Assembly: GCF_009905375.1 (NCBI RefSeq)
Contig: NC_133650.1
Location: forward strand, 148,012,567 to 148,076,566
Direction: 5' to 3'
Length of the DNA: 64,000 nt
Origin: Apium graveolens
Taxonomy: Eukaryota > Streptophyta > Magnoliopsida > Apiales > Apiaceae
Shown: positions 48,572 through 57,414 of the stretch, piece after piece
Numbering within the stretch: position 1 is the first letter of the stretch
Layout: every line of letters begins with the position of its first letter
Translations under genes and position numbers: made by a program
The notes under the pieces: generated by a model
What the model was told of the DNA's origin: nothing
The model's database searches: none
What the model saw: the letters and a program-made list of their open reading frames with translations, nothing else

Positions 48572-50514
48572 ATGGCTGACAAAAGAATGACTCGTTTGGC
48601 CAAGATGAACGTGGCTAGAAAGTCCAATGATTTTCCTATTCGATCGAGGTATACTTCCTTAGTCGACATGATCAACACTCGAGGGGACGAGTATCCGTCT
48701 GATGCGCATCTGGACGCGCACGATCATATCAGTGCTTTACGGGATCCCAAGGAGCTGGAAAAGTTGAGCAGCTGCTTCAAAATCAAGGAGCCTTTTAAGC
48801 TGGTTCTTGCGGGTCCGGCCGACAGGGCCTGTCAGTGGAAGAAGGACGCGCTATGCGTCTATAGGGATACTCTGAGGGCAGGTATTAGACTCCCTTTTCA
48901 TCCATTCATTCCTTTGCTACTGGCTGATGTGGGCATCAGCCCTTGCCAACTTCCCCCTAATTCCTGGAGGTTGATTCTGTGTTATCTGTTGCAATGCGCC
49001 AAGCACAACGTCCCCACATCTGTTGCTGTCTTCAGGAAGATTTTTCAGTTTAAAAACAGCCCTGATAAAAGTCCGGGTTGGGTTTCTATCAACCAGCGCC
49101 CCACTATCCCCCATATCGTAAATGGGAAGTCCATCCCTGACAACAACTTGGGGTGGAAGAAAGATTTTTTGTTTGTTATTTGGGAAGGTGGAGATTGGGG
49201 CTCCCTGTTTCGATCATCCTTTGGGCTGGCCGTAGACGGGAGCCCAAATGACATAACTTTGTCTGAGGAGGAGGCTAGAGGTTTCAACCTCCTTACGCAA
49301 GACAACGGCACTTCCCATTGTTGGGACCTTATCCGGGAGACCGTCCTGGTAGAACGCGGCCTTTCGCCCGTTAACAAGAAAAGTAAGTTCCCTTTCTTAT
49401 CTCCTTTATTTCCTGCACTTTTATTTCATTGATTTTCAACTGACTTTGTTTGTTGCAGTGGCTGAGAAGATTGAGGAGGCTACCAAGCCGAAGGACCTGG
49501 AGACAACCAGGATGAAGAGGGCCGGGAAGATCTTTAAGGACCCTCGACTGGGTGACCGCTTCCCGGAGTTCCTTCTTCAGGCGACGGAGCCAGATGAGGA
49601 AGGCCCCAGCCAAGTTCTGCGCACCAAGCAGAGGCCAGGTGCCTACTTTCAACCTGCTTGGGGGATCCGGGGCAAGGACTCAATTGTGGGCAGCACGGCC
49701 CTGTCCAAGGAATGGTCTAAGCATTCCATTTCCCCGGTGGATTATCAAGATTTTGTCCTTCAACAGGACTTGGAGGGGAATGAGCTGTTTGGAGCCCAAG
49801 CTCTGGCGACGGTATGTACTTTACTTATGCTTTTTACAATTCTCTTTTCTTTCTTTTCTAAACCTTTGCTATTTTCTCCTGCAGGCTAACGCCCATTTTC
49901 AAGGGGCTATTCACCAAGCCAAGGCTTGGAAGGTTGGCCTGGAAGATGCCAACAAGAAGTTGGAGGAGGCCAATCAAAAAATTGAGGCCCTTGAAGCTCA
50001 ATTGGCCTCTTCCACTTCTGACCTGGAGACGGCCCGGGCTGAAAATGTCATCTTGAAGGCGCAGAAGGAAAAAGCCTTTGATGGCTGGATGGACACTCAA
50101 GAATTCAAAGACTTGATGGTGGAGCATGACGCCCTTCTTCATCCTGTTAGCTATAAGGAAGGCTGGGACGCTGCTGTGGAGGCCATCCAGGATGAGTTTC
50201 CCGAGGTCCTTGAGCAGTTGCCCTTTCCTTGCCCAGTGCGGGTTCCAGAGCTTGGAGGTGTTACTGAAAAGCTTGCTGGTATGATCAAGGATGGAGAGGA
50301 GGAAGATTCCCCCGAGGAGGAATTCGAGCCTGTTGCTAAGAAGGCCAGGGTGGAAGAATCTCCCAAAGCAGCGCCTCAACAGCCATCATCTTCTGCCGAG
50401 GGAACTTCTACAGGGACTTCGGAGGGGACGACCGAGACGTCCGAAGAAACGACTGAAACTTCCGAAGAGACTTCGGATAGTGGTTCTGAGGAATCTCATC
50501 CTTCCAAGGCCTAG
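48572..50514 (+). CDS. Spliced antisense extra protein of the Tat element (gypsy-type transposon family)
   Basis: Three coding exons are predicted from splice signals and frame: 48572-49382, 49459-49811 and 49885-50514, with introns GTAAGT...TTGCAG and GTATGT...CTGCAG. Exon phases join cleanly to 597 codons with no stop. Residues about 25-270 resemble the plant putative gypsy-type transposon domain (Pfam Transposase_28-like, from memory; not searched): PSDAHLDAHDHISALRDPKE, LPFHPFIPLLLADVGISPCQ, PPNSWRLILCYLLQC, KDFLFVIWEGGDW. Residues about 395-450 are a heptad-rich coiled coil (DANKKLEEANQKIEALEAQL). Then comes a basic KKARVEE motif that could be a nuclear signal, and an acidic Ser/Thr/Glu tail. 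It is antisense to gag-pol, with its own promoter. The role is unknown; such extra ORFs recur in Tat elements. There is no transposase evidence despite the family name. Confidence 0.8.
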
Positions 50515-50847
50515 CTTTTTGTATATCTTCTTTTTGAACTTTATTTATATCAGAACTTGTTACCCTTCGGGGTTATGTTTTATACGTTGCTTTTCTTGCC
50601 TTTTTCTGTTTTATCTTTACAATCTTAATATGCATTTGAACCTTAAACATCCTTAGATAGAAATAATTTCAAACTCTTTAATATGAAGTCTGGTTTTCCA
50701 AAACCTTACATAGCATGGGTTCGACCCTAATCAACAATAACTAGACAATGTAAATTCTACTGGAATATAAAATCCTATGCAAGCAAAGCTTCAAGGTGCT
50801 TTTAAACCTACTTGTCAATGACAAGTGAGAATTGTACTTCTCCTATC
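50515..50847. other. Convergent spacer between antisense gene and pol
   Basis: The interval separates the stop of the antisense gene (50512-50514, plus) from the stop of pol (about 50848, minus). It should hold the 3' end of the antisense transcript, while the genomic RNA must read through it. No ORF is recognised. Confidence 0.6.
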
Positions 50848-51921
50848 TTACACATAGTAAACCTTCAGGTTTTGTGCGTGCCAGGTCCTCGGGACTTCAA
50901 AACCTTCCATAGTTTCCAGCTTGTAGGTTCCTCTACCCTGAACGCTCTTGACTCTGTACGGCCCTTCCCAATTCGGGGCAAGCTTTCCTTTCTGTCCAAC
51001 ACCAGAAGCCTCTATTTTTCTCAAGACTAGATCTCCTTGTTTAAAAAATCTCTCTTTAACCCTTAGGTTGTAATAGAATGAAGCCTTTTTCCGATATTCT
51101 ACTATCTTTGCATGTGCCTCATCTCGCACTTCATCAATTAGATCCAGGGCTAACCTCTGCCCTTCCTCATTTTCTACAGCATTGAAAGTCTGAATCCTTG
51201 GAGAGGAATGCGATATCTCCACGGGAACTACTGCTTCTGCCCCATATGCCAACATGAAAGGAGTTGCTCCTGTCGTGACTCTATAGGTAGTCCTATAGGC
51301 CCATAATATTGGAAGTATCTCATCCACCCAATTATTTCTTGACTTCTCGATCCTCTTTTTTAGTCCATCCAGGATTATCCGATTTGCTACCTCTGCTTGC
51401 CCATTGGCTTGCGGGTGAGCCACAGAGGTGAATCGTAACTCAATTTCATTTTCTTCACAATACTTCTTGAATTCCTCATTGTTGAATTGTGTTCCATTGT
51501 CAGTGACGAGGATACGGGGAATTCCATATCGGCACATAATGTTTTCCCACAGGAATTGTGCAACCTGCTTAGTTGTGATTTTGGCCAAGGGTTTGGCTTC
51601 GATCCACTTGGTGAAATAATCAATGGCTACAATCAGAAATTTCCTTTGTGCCGTGGCCATAGGAAAAGGCCCTAGAATATCCATCCCCCACATGGCAAAG
51701 GGAATAGGCGAGTTGATAGAGGTCAGCATCTCGGGGGGTTGTCTAACAACTGGTGCATGCTTCTGACAGCGATCACACTTCTTCACATATTCTTTGGCAT
51801 CAGCCATCATTTCTGGCCAATAGAAGCCTAAACGGGTTATTTTATGAGCCAAGGCCCTGCCCCCCCAGGTGTTGTCCACAAATACCTTCATGCACTTCTT
51901 CAAGAGCCAAGCGTGCCTCAT
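50848..51921 (-). CDS. Integrase of the young Tat element
   Basis: It inserts element cDNA into the host genome. The frame carries the end of the zinc-binding domain (CDRCQKH), then first Asp (GMDILGPFP), second Asp (VTDNGTQF) and Glu (HPQANGQAEVANR), all catalytic residues present. Next come the GATPFMLAYGAEAVVPVE block and the C-terminal domain (KLAPNWEGPYRVKSVQGRGT...), with no chromodomain, as usual for Tat. The true N-terminus lies upstream in the RNase H frame: the reading passes from one frame to the other at a run of seven C (51860-51866 on plus), so the first about 20 codons of this ORF are out of frame. A one-base homopolymer change is the simplest explanation. Confidence 0.9.
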   Translation of the reverse strand: MRHAWLLKKCMKVFVDNTWGGRALAHKITRLGFYWPEMMADAKEYVKKCDRCQKHAPVVRQPPEMLTSINSPIPFAMWGMDILGPFPMATAQRKFLIVAIDYFTKWIEAKPLAKITTKQVAQFLWENIMCRYGIPRILVTDNGTQFNNEEFKKYCEENEIELRFTSVAHPQANGQAEVANRIILDGLKKRIEKSRNNWVDEILPILWAYRTTYRVTTGATPFMLAYGAEAVVPVEISHSSPRIQTFNAVENEEGQRLALDLIDEVRDEAHAKIVEYRKKASFYYNLRVKERFFKQGDLVLRKIEASGVGQKGKLAPNWEGPYRVKSVQGRGTYKLETMEGFEVPRTWHAQNLKVYYV

Positions 51922-53047
51922 CGGGCCTGAGACACCTCAGGTAAGGAACCACGAAAGATCTTTTATATAGAATCCCATCTATCAAAGAGTACCTTAGTGC
52001 TCGAACAGTTAACTTCCGTGCCTCAATTGCATCGCTTGGCAACCAACCGGTCTGAATGTGAGCCTTGATGGGATCAATCCATGACGTCCCCAAGCCTACG
52101 GGAGCCACAAGCTTAACATCTATGCTTCGTGTCTTCAAAACACGGAAGTACACACTTCCTGAACTTTCTTCAATCTCAGATGAAGCAAACTTTGATAGCG
52201 CATCTGCTTTAGCATTTTCTTCCCTTGGAATGTGTTCAACATGGCATTCATTAAATTGGGTCATCACAGCCCTTACTAGGCGAACATACTTAGCCATCGT
52301 ATCATCCCTTGCCTCAAATTCTCCCTTTACCTGGGATATGATCAGCTTCGAGTCTCCACGGACCTTTAAGTTTTTGACTCTAAGTGTCCCAGCTAGACCA
52401 AGGCCAGCAATCAGGGCTTCATACTCTGCCTCATTGTTTGTTGTTGGGAAGTCTAGCTTCATGGCATACTCAATTAAGAATCCATCAGGGCTTTGCAAAA
52501 CCAACCCTGCTCCACTGGAATTTGTTTTTGATGCTCCATCAAAATAGAGAACCCAATATTCTTTCTCCTTGTCCCCATTGTCGACTCCCTTGTCTTGAGG
52601 TATGGTATCTTCCTGCCCCCCGACTTCTTGGTTGGGTATGGTACATTCCACCAGGAAGTCAGCTAGTGCCTGGGCTTTTATGGCCGTACGTGGCTTATAC
52701 TTGAGATCGAACTCTCCCAACTCTATTGCCCACTTAATCAGTCTCCCACTTGCCTTGGGACTGTGAATGATATTTCTCAGTGGCTGATTTGTTAGCACTT
52801 CAATTTGGTGAGCTTGAAAATAAGGACGCAGCTTTCTTGAAGCCATTACCAAGGCTAAAGCGAATTTCTCAATGGCTGAATAATTCAACTCAGCACCATG
52901 CAAAATTTTGCTGACATAGTATACGGGTTTCTGGACTTTCAGTTCCTCCTTAACCAACACGGCGCTCAAGGCGCTCTCTGAAACAGCCAAGTACAAAAAC
53001 AAAACTTCATTCAGAACTGGCTTGGCCAACAACGGGGCCTGGCCCAT
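51842..53047 (-). CDS. Tandem RNase H region of the young Tat element
   Basis: It continues RT after a single TAA (53063-53065). The first domain is the ancestral Ty3 RNase H, with a degenerate active site (LYLAVSESALSAVL where an Asp is normal; PVYYVSKILHGAELNYSAIE). The second, about residues 145-270, is an archaeal-type RNase H with all acidic residues visible: YFDGASKTNSSGAGL, NNEAEYEALIAGL, VRGDSKLIISQVKGEF and NAKADALSK. The end covers the linker and the start of integrase (HEGICGQH) before the frameshift at 51860-51866. The duplicate RNase H with loss of the original active site is a hallmark of Tat elements; it removes RNA from the RNA-DNA hybrid. Confidence 0.9.
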   Translation of the reverse strand: MGQAPLLAKPVLNEVLFLYLAVSESALSAVLVKEELKVQKPVYYVSKILHGAELNYSAIEKFALALVMASRKLRPYFQAHQIEVLTNQPLRNIIHSPKASGRLIKWAIELGEFDLKYKPRTAIKAQALADFLVECTIPNQEVGGQEDTIPQDKGVDNGDKEKEYWVLYFDGASKTNSSGAGLVLQSPDGFLIEYAMKLDFPTTNNEAEYEALIAGLGLAGTLRVKNLKVRGDSKLIISQVKGEFEARDDTMAKYVRLVRAVMTQFNECHVEHIPREENAKADALSKFASSEIEESSGSVYFRVLKTRSIDVKLVAPVGLGTSWIDPIKAHIQTGWLPSDAIEARKLTVRALRYSLIDGILYKRSFVVPYLRCLRPDEARLALEEVHEGICGQHLGGQGLGS

Positions 53048-53062
53048 ATACTTCTTTAACTC

Positions 53063-54139
53063 TTAAAATGCCTTCTGATTTTCCTCATTCCATACAAAGT
53101 CTTTGATGTTCTTCAGTGACTTGAAAAATGACAAGCACTTGTCTCCTGACTTGGAGATGAATCGTCCTAACGCAGCAACCCTTCCTGTGAGCTTCTGAAC
53201 ATCCTTGACAGTTTTGGGGGGTTCCATGTCCAGGATCGCCTTTATTTTATCGGGATTTGCCTCAATTCCCCTCTTCGAGACCATCAATCCCAAGAATTTT
53301 CCAGATCCTACTCCGAAAGCACACTTCGTCGGATTCAACATCATCTTGTGGTACCTCAGGACCTCAAAAGCTTCCCTTAAATGGGCTATATGATCAGTCT
53401 TTACTAGACTCTTGACTAACATGTCATCAACATAGACTTCCATAGTCTTACCAATAAGATCCTTAAAAATTCTATTCACCAACCTTTGATAGGTGGCTCC
53501 TGCATTCTTGAGACCAAACGCCATAACAAGATAACAATAAACACCAAAGTCAGTGATAAATGATACCTTTGGAATGTCATCCTTATGCATTTTGATCTGG
53601 TTGTATCCGCTAAACCCATCCATGAAACTCAGCATCTCATGTCCAGCGGTAGCATCAATCAAAGTATCAATTCTAGGCAGCGGAAAACAGTCTTTGGGGC
53701 ATGCATCATTCAGATCGGTGAAGTCTATACACATCCTCCACTTTCCATTAGCCTTCTTCACCATTACAGGGTTTGCTAACCACTCCGGAAATTGAATCTC
53801 CTCAATGAATCCAGCCTCTAAGAGCTTTTCCACTTCCTGCTTTATAGCCTCTTGTCTTTCCGGGACAAAATTTCTTTTCTTTTGTTTCACTATCTTCCGG
53901 CTTGGATCTACGTTTAGCTTGTGAGTAATTAACTCCGGGTCTATGCCTGGCATATCAGCTGCTGACCATGCAAACACATTACTATTTTCTTGCAAAAATT
54001 TCACTAACTTCCCTTTAAGGGGCTCCTCTAATGTGGCTCCAATGAAAGTCGTCCTCTCAGGATTCTCGGGGTATAAAGGAACCGAGACCAATTCTTCTGC
54101 TGGCCTTCCTCTATTCTCATCATTTTCTCGAACATCCAT
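53063..54139 (-). CDS. Reverse transcriptase of the young Tat element
   Basis: It copies element RNA to cDNA. In order: linker (TFIGATLEEPLKGKLVKFL; NVFAWSAADMPGIDP), the palm and fingers blocks (NPVMVKKANGKWRMCIDFTD, DACPKDCFPLPRIDTLID, SFMDGFSGYNQI), catalytic YVDD (53423-53434), then NPTKCAFGVGSGKFLG and the thumb (KLTGRVAALGRFISKSGDKC). All key residues look intact. The ORF starts at a Met that lies just after a frameshift from gag-protease and ends at an in-frame TAA (53063-53065), after which the same frame goes on into RNase H. It was therefore one polyprotein with a single nonsense change here. Confidence 0.93.
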   Translation of the reverse strand: MDVRENDENRGRPAEELVSVPLYPENPERTTFIGATLEEPLKGKLVKFLQENSNVFAWSAADMPGIDPELITHKLNVDPSRKIVKQKKRNFVPERQEAIKQEVEKLLEAGFIEEIQFPEWLANPVMVKKANGKWRMCIDFTDLNDACPKDCFPLPRIDTLIDATAGHEMLSFMDGFSGYNQIKMHKDDIPKVSFITDFGVYCYLVMAFGLKNAGATYQRLVNRIFKDLIGKTMEVYVDDMLVKSLVKTDHIAHLREAFEVLRYHKMMLNPTKCAFGVGSGKFLGLMVSKRGIEANPDKIKAILDMEPPKTVKDVQKLTGRVAALGRFISKSGDKCLSFFKSLKNIKDFVWNEENQKAF

Positions 54140-56553
54140 ATCTTCAATAGGAAGAACCTGCCCCCGACTCCATCTGCCCTCAAAGAGGCCACATAACAGC
54201 TTCTAGCCATTTTTTGATCTCCTCTCTCTTCTCCAATCCCGTTTCGGGTGGGAAACTTCATGACTGAATGGTAGGAAGAGGGGACTGCCTTGAAGGCATG
54301 TATCCCTGTTCTCCCCATGATAGCATTATAAGTTGAACTAGCCTTTACCACTACGAAATCCAGCATCTGCGTTGCTTGCCTTGGCTCCGTACCTATGGTG
54401 GTTGGCAACTTGATTATCCCTTCCACATGACATTCTACTCCAGCAAATCCATATATCGGCATGTCGGTTGGTGTTAACTGGCAGTCGTTATACCCCATCC
54501 TTAGAAAGGTGTCGTGGAGCAAGATATCCACAGAAGCACCATTATCCACAAGGACCCTCTTAACCGGGCTATTTCCTATTATTGGTGTTATGACCAGCGG
54601 GTCATCATGGGGAAACTTCACACCCTCTAGGTCGGAATCATCAAAAGCCAATGTTACTTCTGTCCTGGCCCTCTTCGGGGCTTCTCCAACAATATGCATA
54701 ACCTCTCTAGTATATGCCTTTCTGGAATTTTTGGACAATCCAGCAGCAGTTGGACCTCCAAAGATCGTGTTTATCACAGGCCCTCGAGGTCTCGGCCCTC
54801 CATAAATGGTATTTATAACTGGTCCTCTAGGCTGGGGGTTTCGCCCCTGATCGTCCTGGTCCCTCCTATGATCTTCAAAGTTCTTCCTTCCATTATTATT
54901 TCTGTCCCCTCCATCTCCAGTATACTTGTTCAATCTTCCTTTTCGAATCAAAAACTCAATTTCATCTTTCAATTGCCTACACTCATCGGTGTCATGGCCA
55001 ACATCTTTGTGAAACCTGCAATACTTGCCCTTATCTAGCTTGGCGGGATCAGCCTTCAAGGGCTTAGGCCAGCGAATATCTCTGTCTTTCTCAATCTTCA
55101 TCAAAATCTGACTTCTGGGAGCATTCAACTTAGCGTATTCAGTGAACTTTTGCCCAGGTCCTCCCTTCTTGGGGGTTGAATCAGGGTTTTGTTCGGTTCT
55201 AGGATATTTGTCCTTAGCGATATACTCCAAATCAGTTTTTCGTTTCTTGCCTCCAGTGGGCTCATTACTTACTACGGTCTTCCTCATACTTTCTTCAACC
55301 TTGATATACTTCCCTGCCCTCTCTTGGAGCTGCAACATGCTCTCAGGGGGTCGTTTGGCCAAAGACATCTTGAAAAACTCATCCCTGGTTCCTTGTTGCA
55401 GTGCTATCATGGCTACCTTATCATCAAGGTCTGGGACTTTTAAAGCCTCCTTTGTAAAACGATTCAGGTAATCTCTTAAGGATTCCTTAGCTCCCTGCAC
55501 AAGACTCATAAGAGATGCTGAACTTTTCTCATGGACTCTTCCACTGATGAATTGCTTAATAAAAGCCTGACTTAATTCTCTGAATGATCCAATAGAATTT
55601 GGGGGTAGGCGACTGTACCATCTTTGAGCCATACCCGACAGGGTTTGAGGAAAGGCCCGACATTTTATAGCATCGTTCACGGGTTGCAGCAGCAGTGCAT
55701 TAGAGAATGTCCTAACATGATTAGCGGGGTCTCCCGTGCCATCATAGGCTTTGATAGTGGGCATCTTGAATTTCCTTGAGATATGGGCATTCATTATCTC
55801 TTCTGTGAAGGGTGGAGTTGGATCATCAGGATCTCCAAGGGGAAGGAGATTGCTTGGATCAGTTCTTGGGACAGCAGCCCTTCTTCTTACCGGACCATCC
55901 AGGTCTATGATAGGAGGAGGATTTCTCCCCCTAGGAGGTATGTGGGTTCTGGTGGCTTGGTGAGCCTCCAAGTCACGCCTCAGCCTTTGGATTTCAGCCT
56001 CATGAGCCCTGATCTTTTCCTGCACTTCTTGGGGATTCGCCCCTGGGGTGCTTTGGGGGCGTTGTCTTCCATCGGCCATTGGCTCTTTTCCAGGACGCCT
56101 CCTTCTCGGGGCCACTTCATCATCCGAAGATTCGGAGTCTCTCTCAGTGTATGGACCAGAAAATTCCCGATCCTCAGGGATAGGATCCAAACCTCGTATA
56201 TAGGGGGGCGACCGCCCTCGTGCTTCGCTTCGCCCAGCATATCCGCTTCCTCCAACCTCAGGATGAAGGGGCATCCCATAAGGGGGGTTAGTAGTAACAA
56301 TAGTTGAATATTCATACCCGACGGGTCGAGAATTCACAGGTATATGTATTTGTTGAACTTGAGGATTCGTACCTTGAATAGTCGGGGGAGTTGTCCCTTG
56401 TGGCTGAGGATGAGTTGCCCCTGTCTGGGCTTCCCCCTGAGTAGATGCATAAGTTGAATGGGGAGGAACCTCCACGGTTGATGAAATCACCTGGGTTGCC
56501 TCTAATGGTGTTCCTTCCTCTAGAGCTCCAATTGTTCTCCGTGTTCTCGCCAT
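54028..56553 (-). CDS. Gag-protease of the young Tat element
   Basis: The chosen start is the ATG at 56553, 35 bases inside the 5' LTR; a longer frame without an ATG extends into the primer site. A proline-rich N-terminus (about 200 residues, with a short coiled coil AEIQRLRRDLEAHQ) precedes the retrotransposon gag domain (about residues 248-420: FTEEIMN..., RAFPQTLSGMAQRWYSRLPP, SLRDYLNRF). A zinc-knuckle-like YCRFHKDVGHDTDEC sits near 510-525, and an aspartic protease with VLVDNGASVDILL near 668 (Asn in place of the usual Thr/Ser, also seen in related elements). Beyond the C run at 54161-54165 the frame diverges from pol, so the last about 45 codons are out of frame. Gag builds the particle; protease cleaves the polyprotein. 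Confidence 0.92.
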   Translation of the reverse strand: MARTRRTIGALEEGTPLEATQVISSTVEVPPHSTYASTQGEAQTGATHPQPQGTTPPTIQGTNPQVQQIHIPVNSRPVGYEYSTIVTTNPPYGMPLHPEVGGSGYAGRSEARGRSPPYIRGLDPIPEDREFSGPYTERDSESSDDEVAPRRRRPGKEPMADGRQRPQSTPGANPQEVQEKIRAHEAEIQRLRRDLEAHQATRTHIPPRGRNPPPIIDLDGPVRRRAAVPRTDPSNLLPLGDPDDPTPPFTEEIMNAHISRKFKMPTIKAYDGTGDPANHVRTFSNALLLQPVNDAIKCRAFPQTLSGMAQRWYSRLPPNSIGSFRELSQAFIKQFISGRVHEKSSASLMSLVQGAKESLRDYLNRFTKEALKVPDLDDKVAMIALQQGTRDEFFKMSLAKRPPESMLQLQERAGKYIKVEESMRKTVVSNEPTGGKKRKTDLEYIAKDKYPRTEQNPDSTPKKGGPGQKFTEYAKLNAPRSQILMKIEKDRDIRWPKPLKADPAKLDKGKYCRFHKDVGHDTDECRQLKDEIEFLIRKGRLNKYTGDGGDRNNNGRKNFEDHRRDQDDQGRNPQPRGPVINTIYGGPRPRGPVINTIFGGPTAAGLSKNSRKAYTREVMHIVGEAPKRARTEVTLAFDDSDLEGVKFPHDDPLVITPIIGNSPVKRVLVDNGASVDILLHDTFLRMGYNDCQLTPTDMPIYGFAGVECHVEGIIKLPTTIGTEPRQATQMLDFVVVKASSTYNAIMGRTGIHAFKAVPSSYHSVMKFPTRNGIGEERGDQKMARSCYVASLRADGVGGRFFLLKIWMFEKMMRIEEGQQKNWSRFLYTPRILRGRLSLEPH

Positions 56554-56567
56554 GGTTGTTGTTGTGT

Positions 56568-56587
56568 TTCCCACAGACGGCGCCAAA
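56568..56587 (-). other. Primer binding site of the young Tat element
   Basis: On minus, TTTGGCGCCGTCTGTGGGA follows the 5' LTR. The TGGCGCC-type site is typical for Tat/Athila elements and differs from the tRNA-Met site of the chromoviruses here. I cannot name the tRNA with certainty. Confidence 0.8.
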
Positions 56588-57156
56588 TGTTATGGATAAA
56601 AAACCAAGGTTATTACTTACTGTATTTAATACTAAGATTCGGGAGTCAAGGCCTTTAATGGCTGCTCTCGTGTTTCGTGACTCAATCTGCCTTTACGAGA
56701 TGCCTACGTATCTCTGTGAATTAGAGAATCAAGCCAAAAAACGTAGTTCTGATTGGTGGGGGTGAGACCCCTTATATAGATGTTGGGAGTCCTTGAATTG
56801 GACTTGGTATAGGAGACTTGGTGGGCAAGTCTCATAATTAGAATGGACTTTGGAGTCCTAGATAGTAGGAAACTGATTCCTTATCCTTTTAGGTCCCCTT
56901 GAGGCTAATCTCCAAGGATTTATATCCTTATCGGGACTCTTTTCAACATCTGATTTGTCCCTTATTAATTAATTACGAAATTAATTAATAATCAGGGCTT
57001 TTGGGCCTTTTTTATTCCATCAGGCCTGATCTGGTCCATCAGGCTTAACCTTTCTGGTCTGAGTATCATATATCTTTTTATTGGGCCTGGCAGCCCACAG
57101 TTTGTACAATTAATGCAGTATTTAATTATACAAACATAATTTATTTATCCCTATCA
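56588..57156 (-). repeat. Right (5') LTR of the young Tat element
   Basis: Partner of 46342-46911. The minus-strand TATA CTATATAAGG at 56770-56779 should drive gag-pol. Followed by TSD AACCC (57157-57161). Confidence 0.95.
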
Positions 57157-57161
57157 AACCC

Positions 57162-57409
57162 AAAGATTTACAAAACCCTAATTCTCTCCACCTCCTCCTC
57201 CTTCATTACATCGTTTTCTTGGTGGATACCGGTGGAGTGCTTCACACTTGAGGAGCAGCTGCTAAGGATCTCCGCTCGTGGTTCTTGGATCGCTTTTAAA
57301 GGTTAAAAATCGATCCCTCAATTTTATTTACGATCATGTATGCATATTATATGGATTTTATATGTGTAAAATTGTTTTACCATGCTTCCGTGATAGATAA
57401 AATCCTACA
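57162..57409 (+). repeat. Copia right LTR, second part
   Basis: It matches 43321-43567 of the left LTR and ends AATCCTACA, followed by TSD ATTGA (57410-57414). Confidence 0.92.
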
Positions 57410-57414
57410 ATTGA

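Larger units (their letters stand above)
46342..57156 (-). mobile_element. Young Tat-type Ty3/gypsy retrotransposon with antisense gene
   Basis: A complete 10.8-kb element: two LTRs of 569-570 bp, TSD AACCC (46337-46341 and 57157-57161), and an undisturbed copy of the target in the copia left LTR near 43320. Orientation is minus. The order on minus is LTR, GGCGCC-type primer site, gag-protease, RT, RNase H, second RNase H, integrase, then the 3' region carrying a spliced gene on the opposite strand, tandem repeats, polypurine tract, LTR. The second RNase H and antisense ORF mark the Tat lineage (Retand-like). The LTRs differ by about three substitutions and one indel by eye, so insertion is recent. 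Confidence 0.95.
29119..57409 (+). mobile_element. Ty1/copia retrotransposon, internally deleted, with two nested elements
   Basis: LTRs of about 1.66 kb (excluding insertions) start TGAAAGAGATATGTCC; the right copy ends AATCCTACA and is followed by TSD ATTGA (57410-57414), equal to 29114-29118. The interior is only 1.36 kb (about 43568-44927) and contains reverse transcriptase plus RNase H; gag, protease, integrase and the primer site are missing. Tekay element B lies in the left LTR and a Tat element in the right LTR; without them the copia element is about 4.7 kb. Confidence 0.9.

Noticed and set aside
48572..50514. A captured host gene rather than an element gene
   Set aside because: A matching layout with N-terminal region and C-terminal coiled coil occurs in the independent old Tat element, and such extra ORFs are typical for the lineage.
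54461..56307. Plus-strand ORFs of 106-174 codons opposite gag
   Set aside because: They are shadows of the strong gag-protease frame on minus.
50848..56553. Endogenous pararetrovirus (caulimovirus-like) reading of the RT region
   Set aside because: The presence of integrase, LTRs, a polypurine tract, TSDs and a second RNase H identifies a Ty3/gypsy retrotransposon; no movement-protein region.
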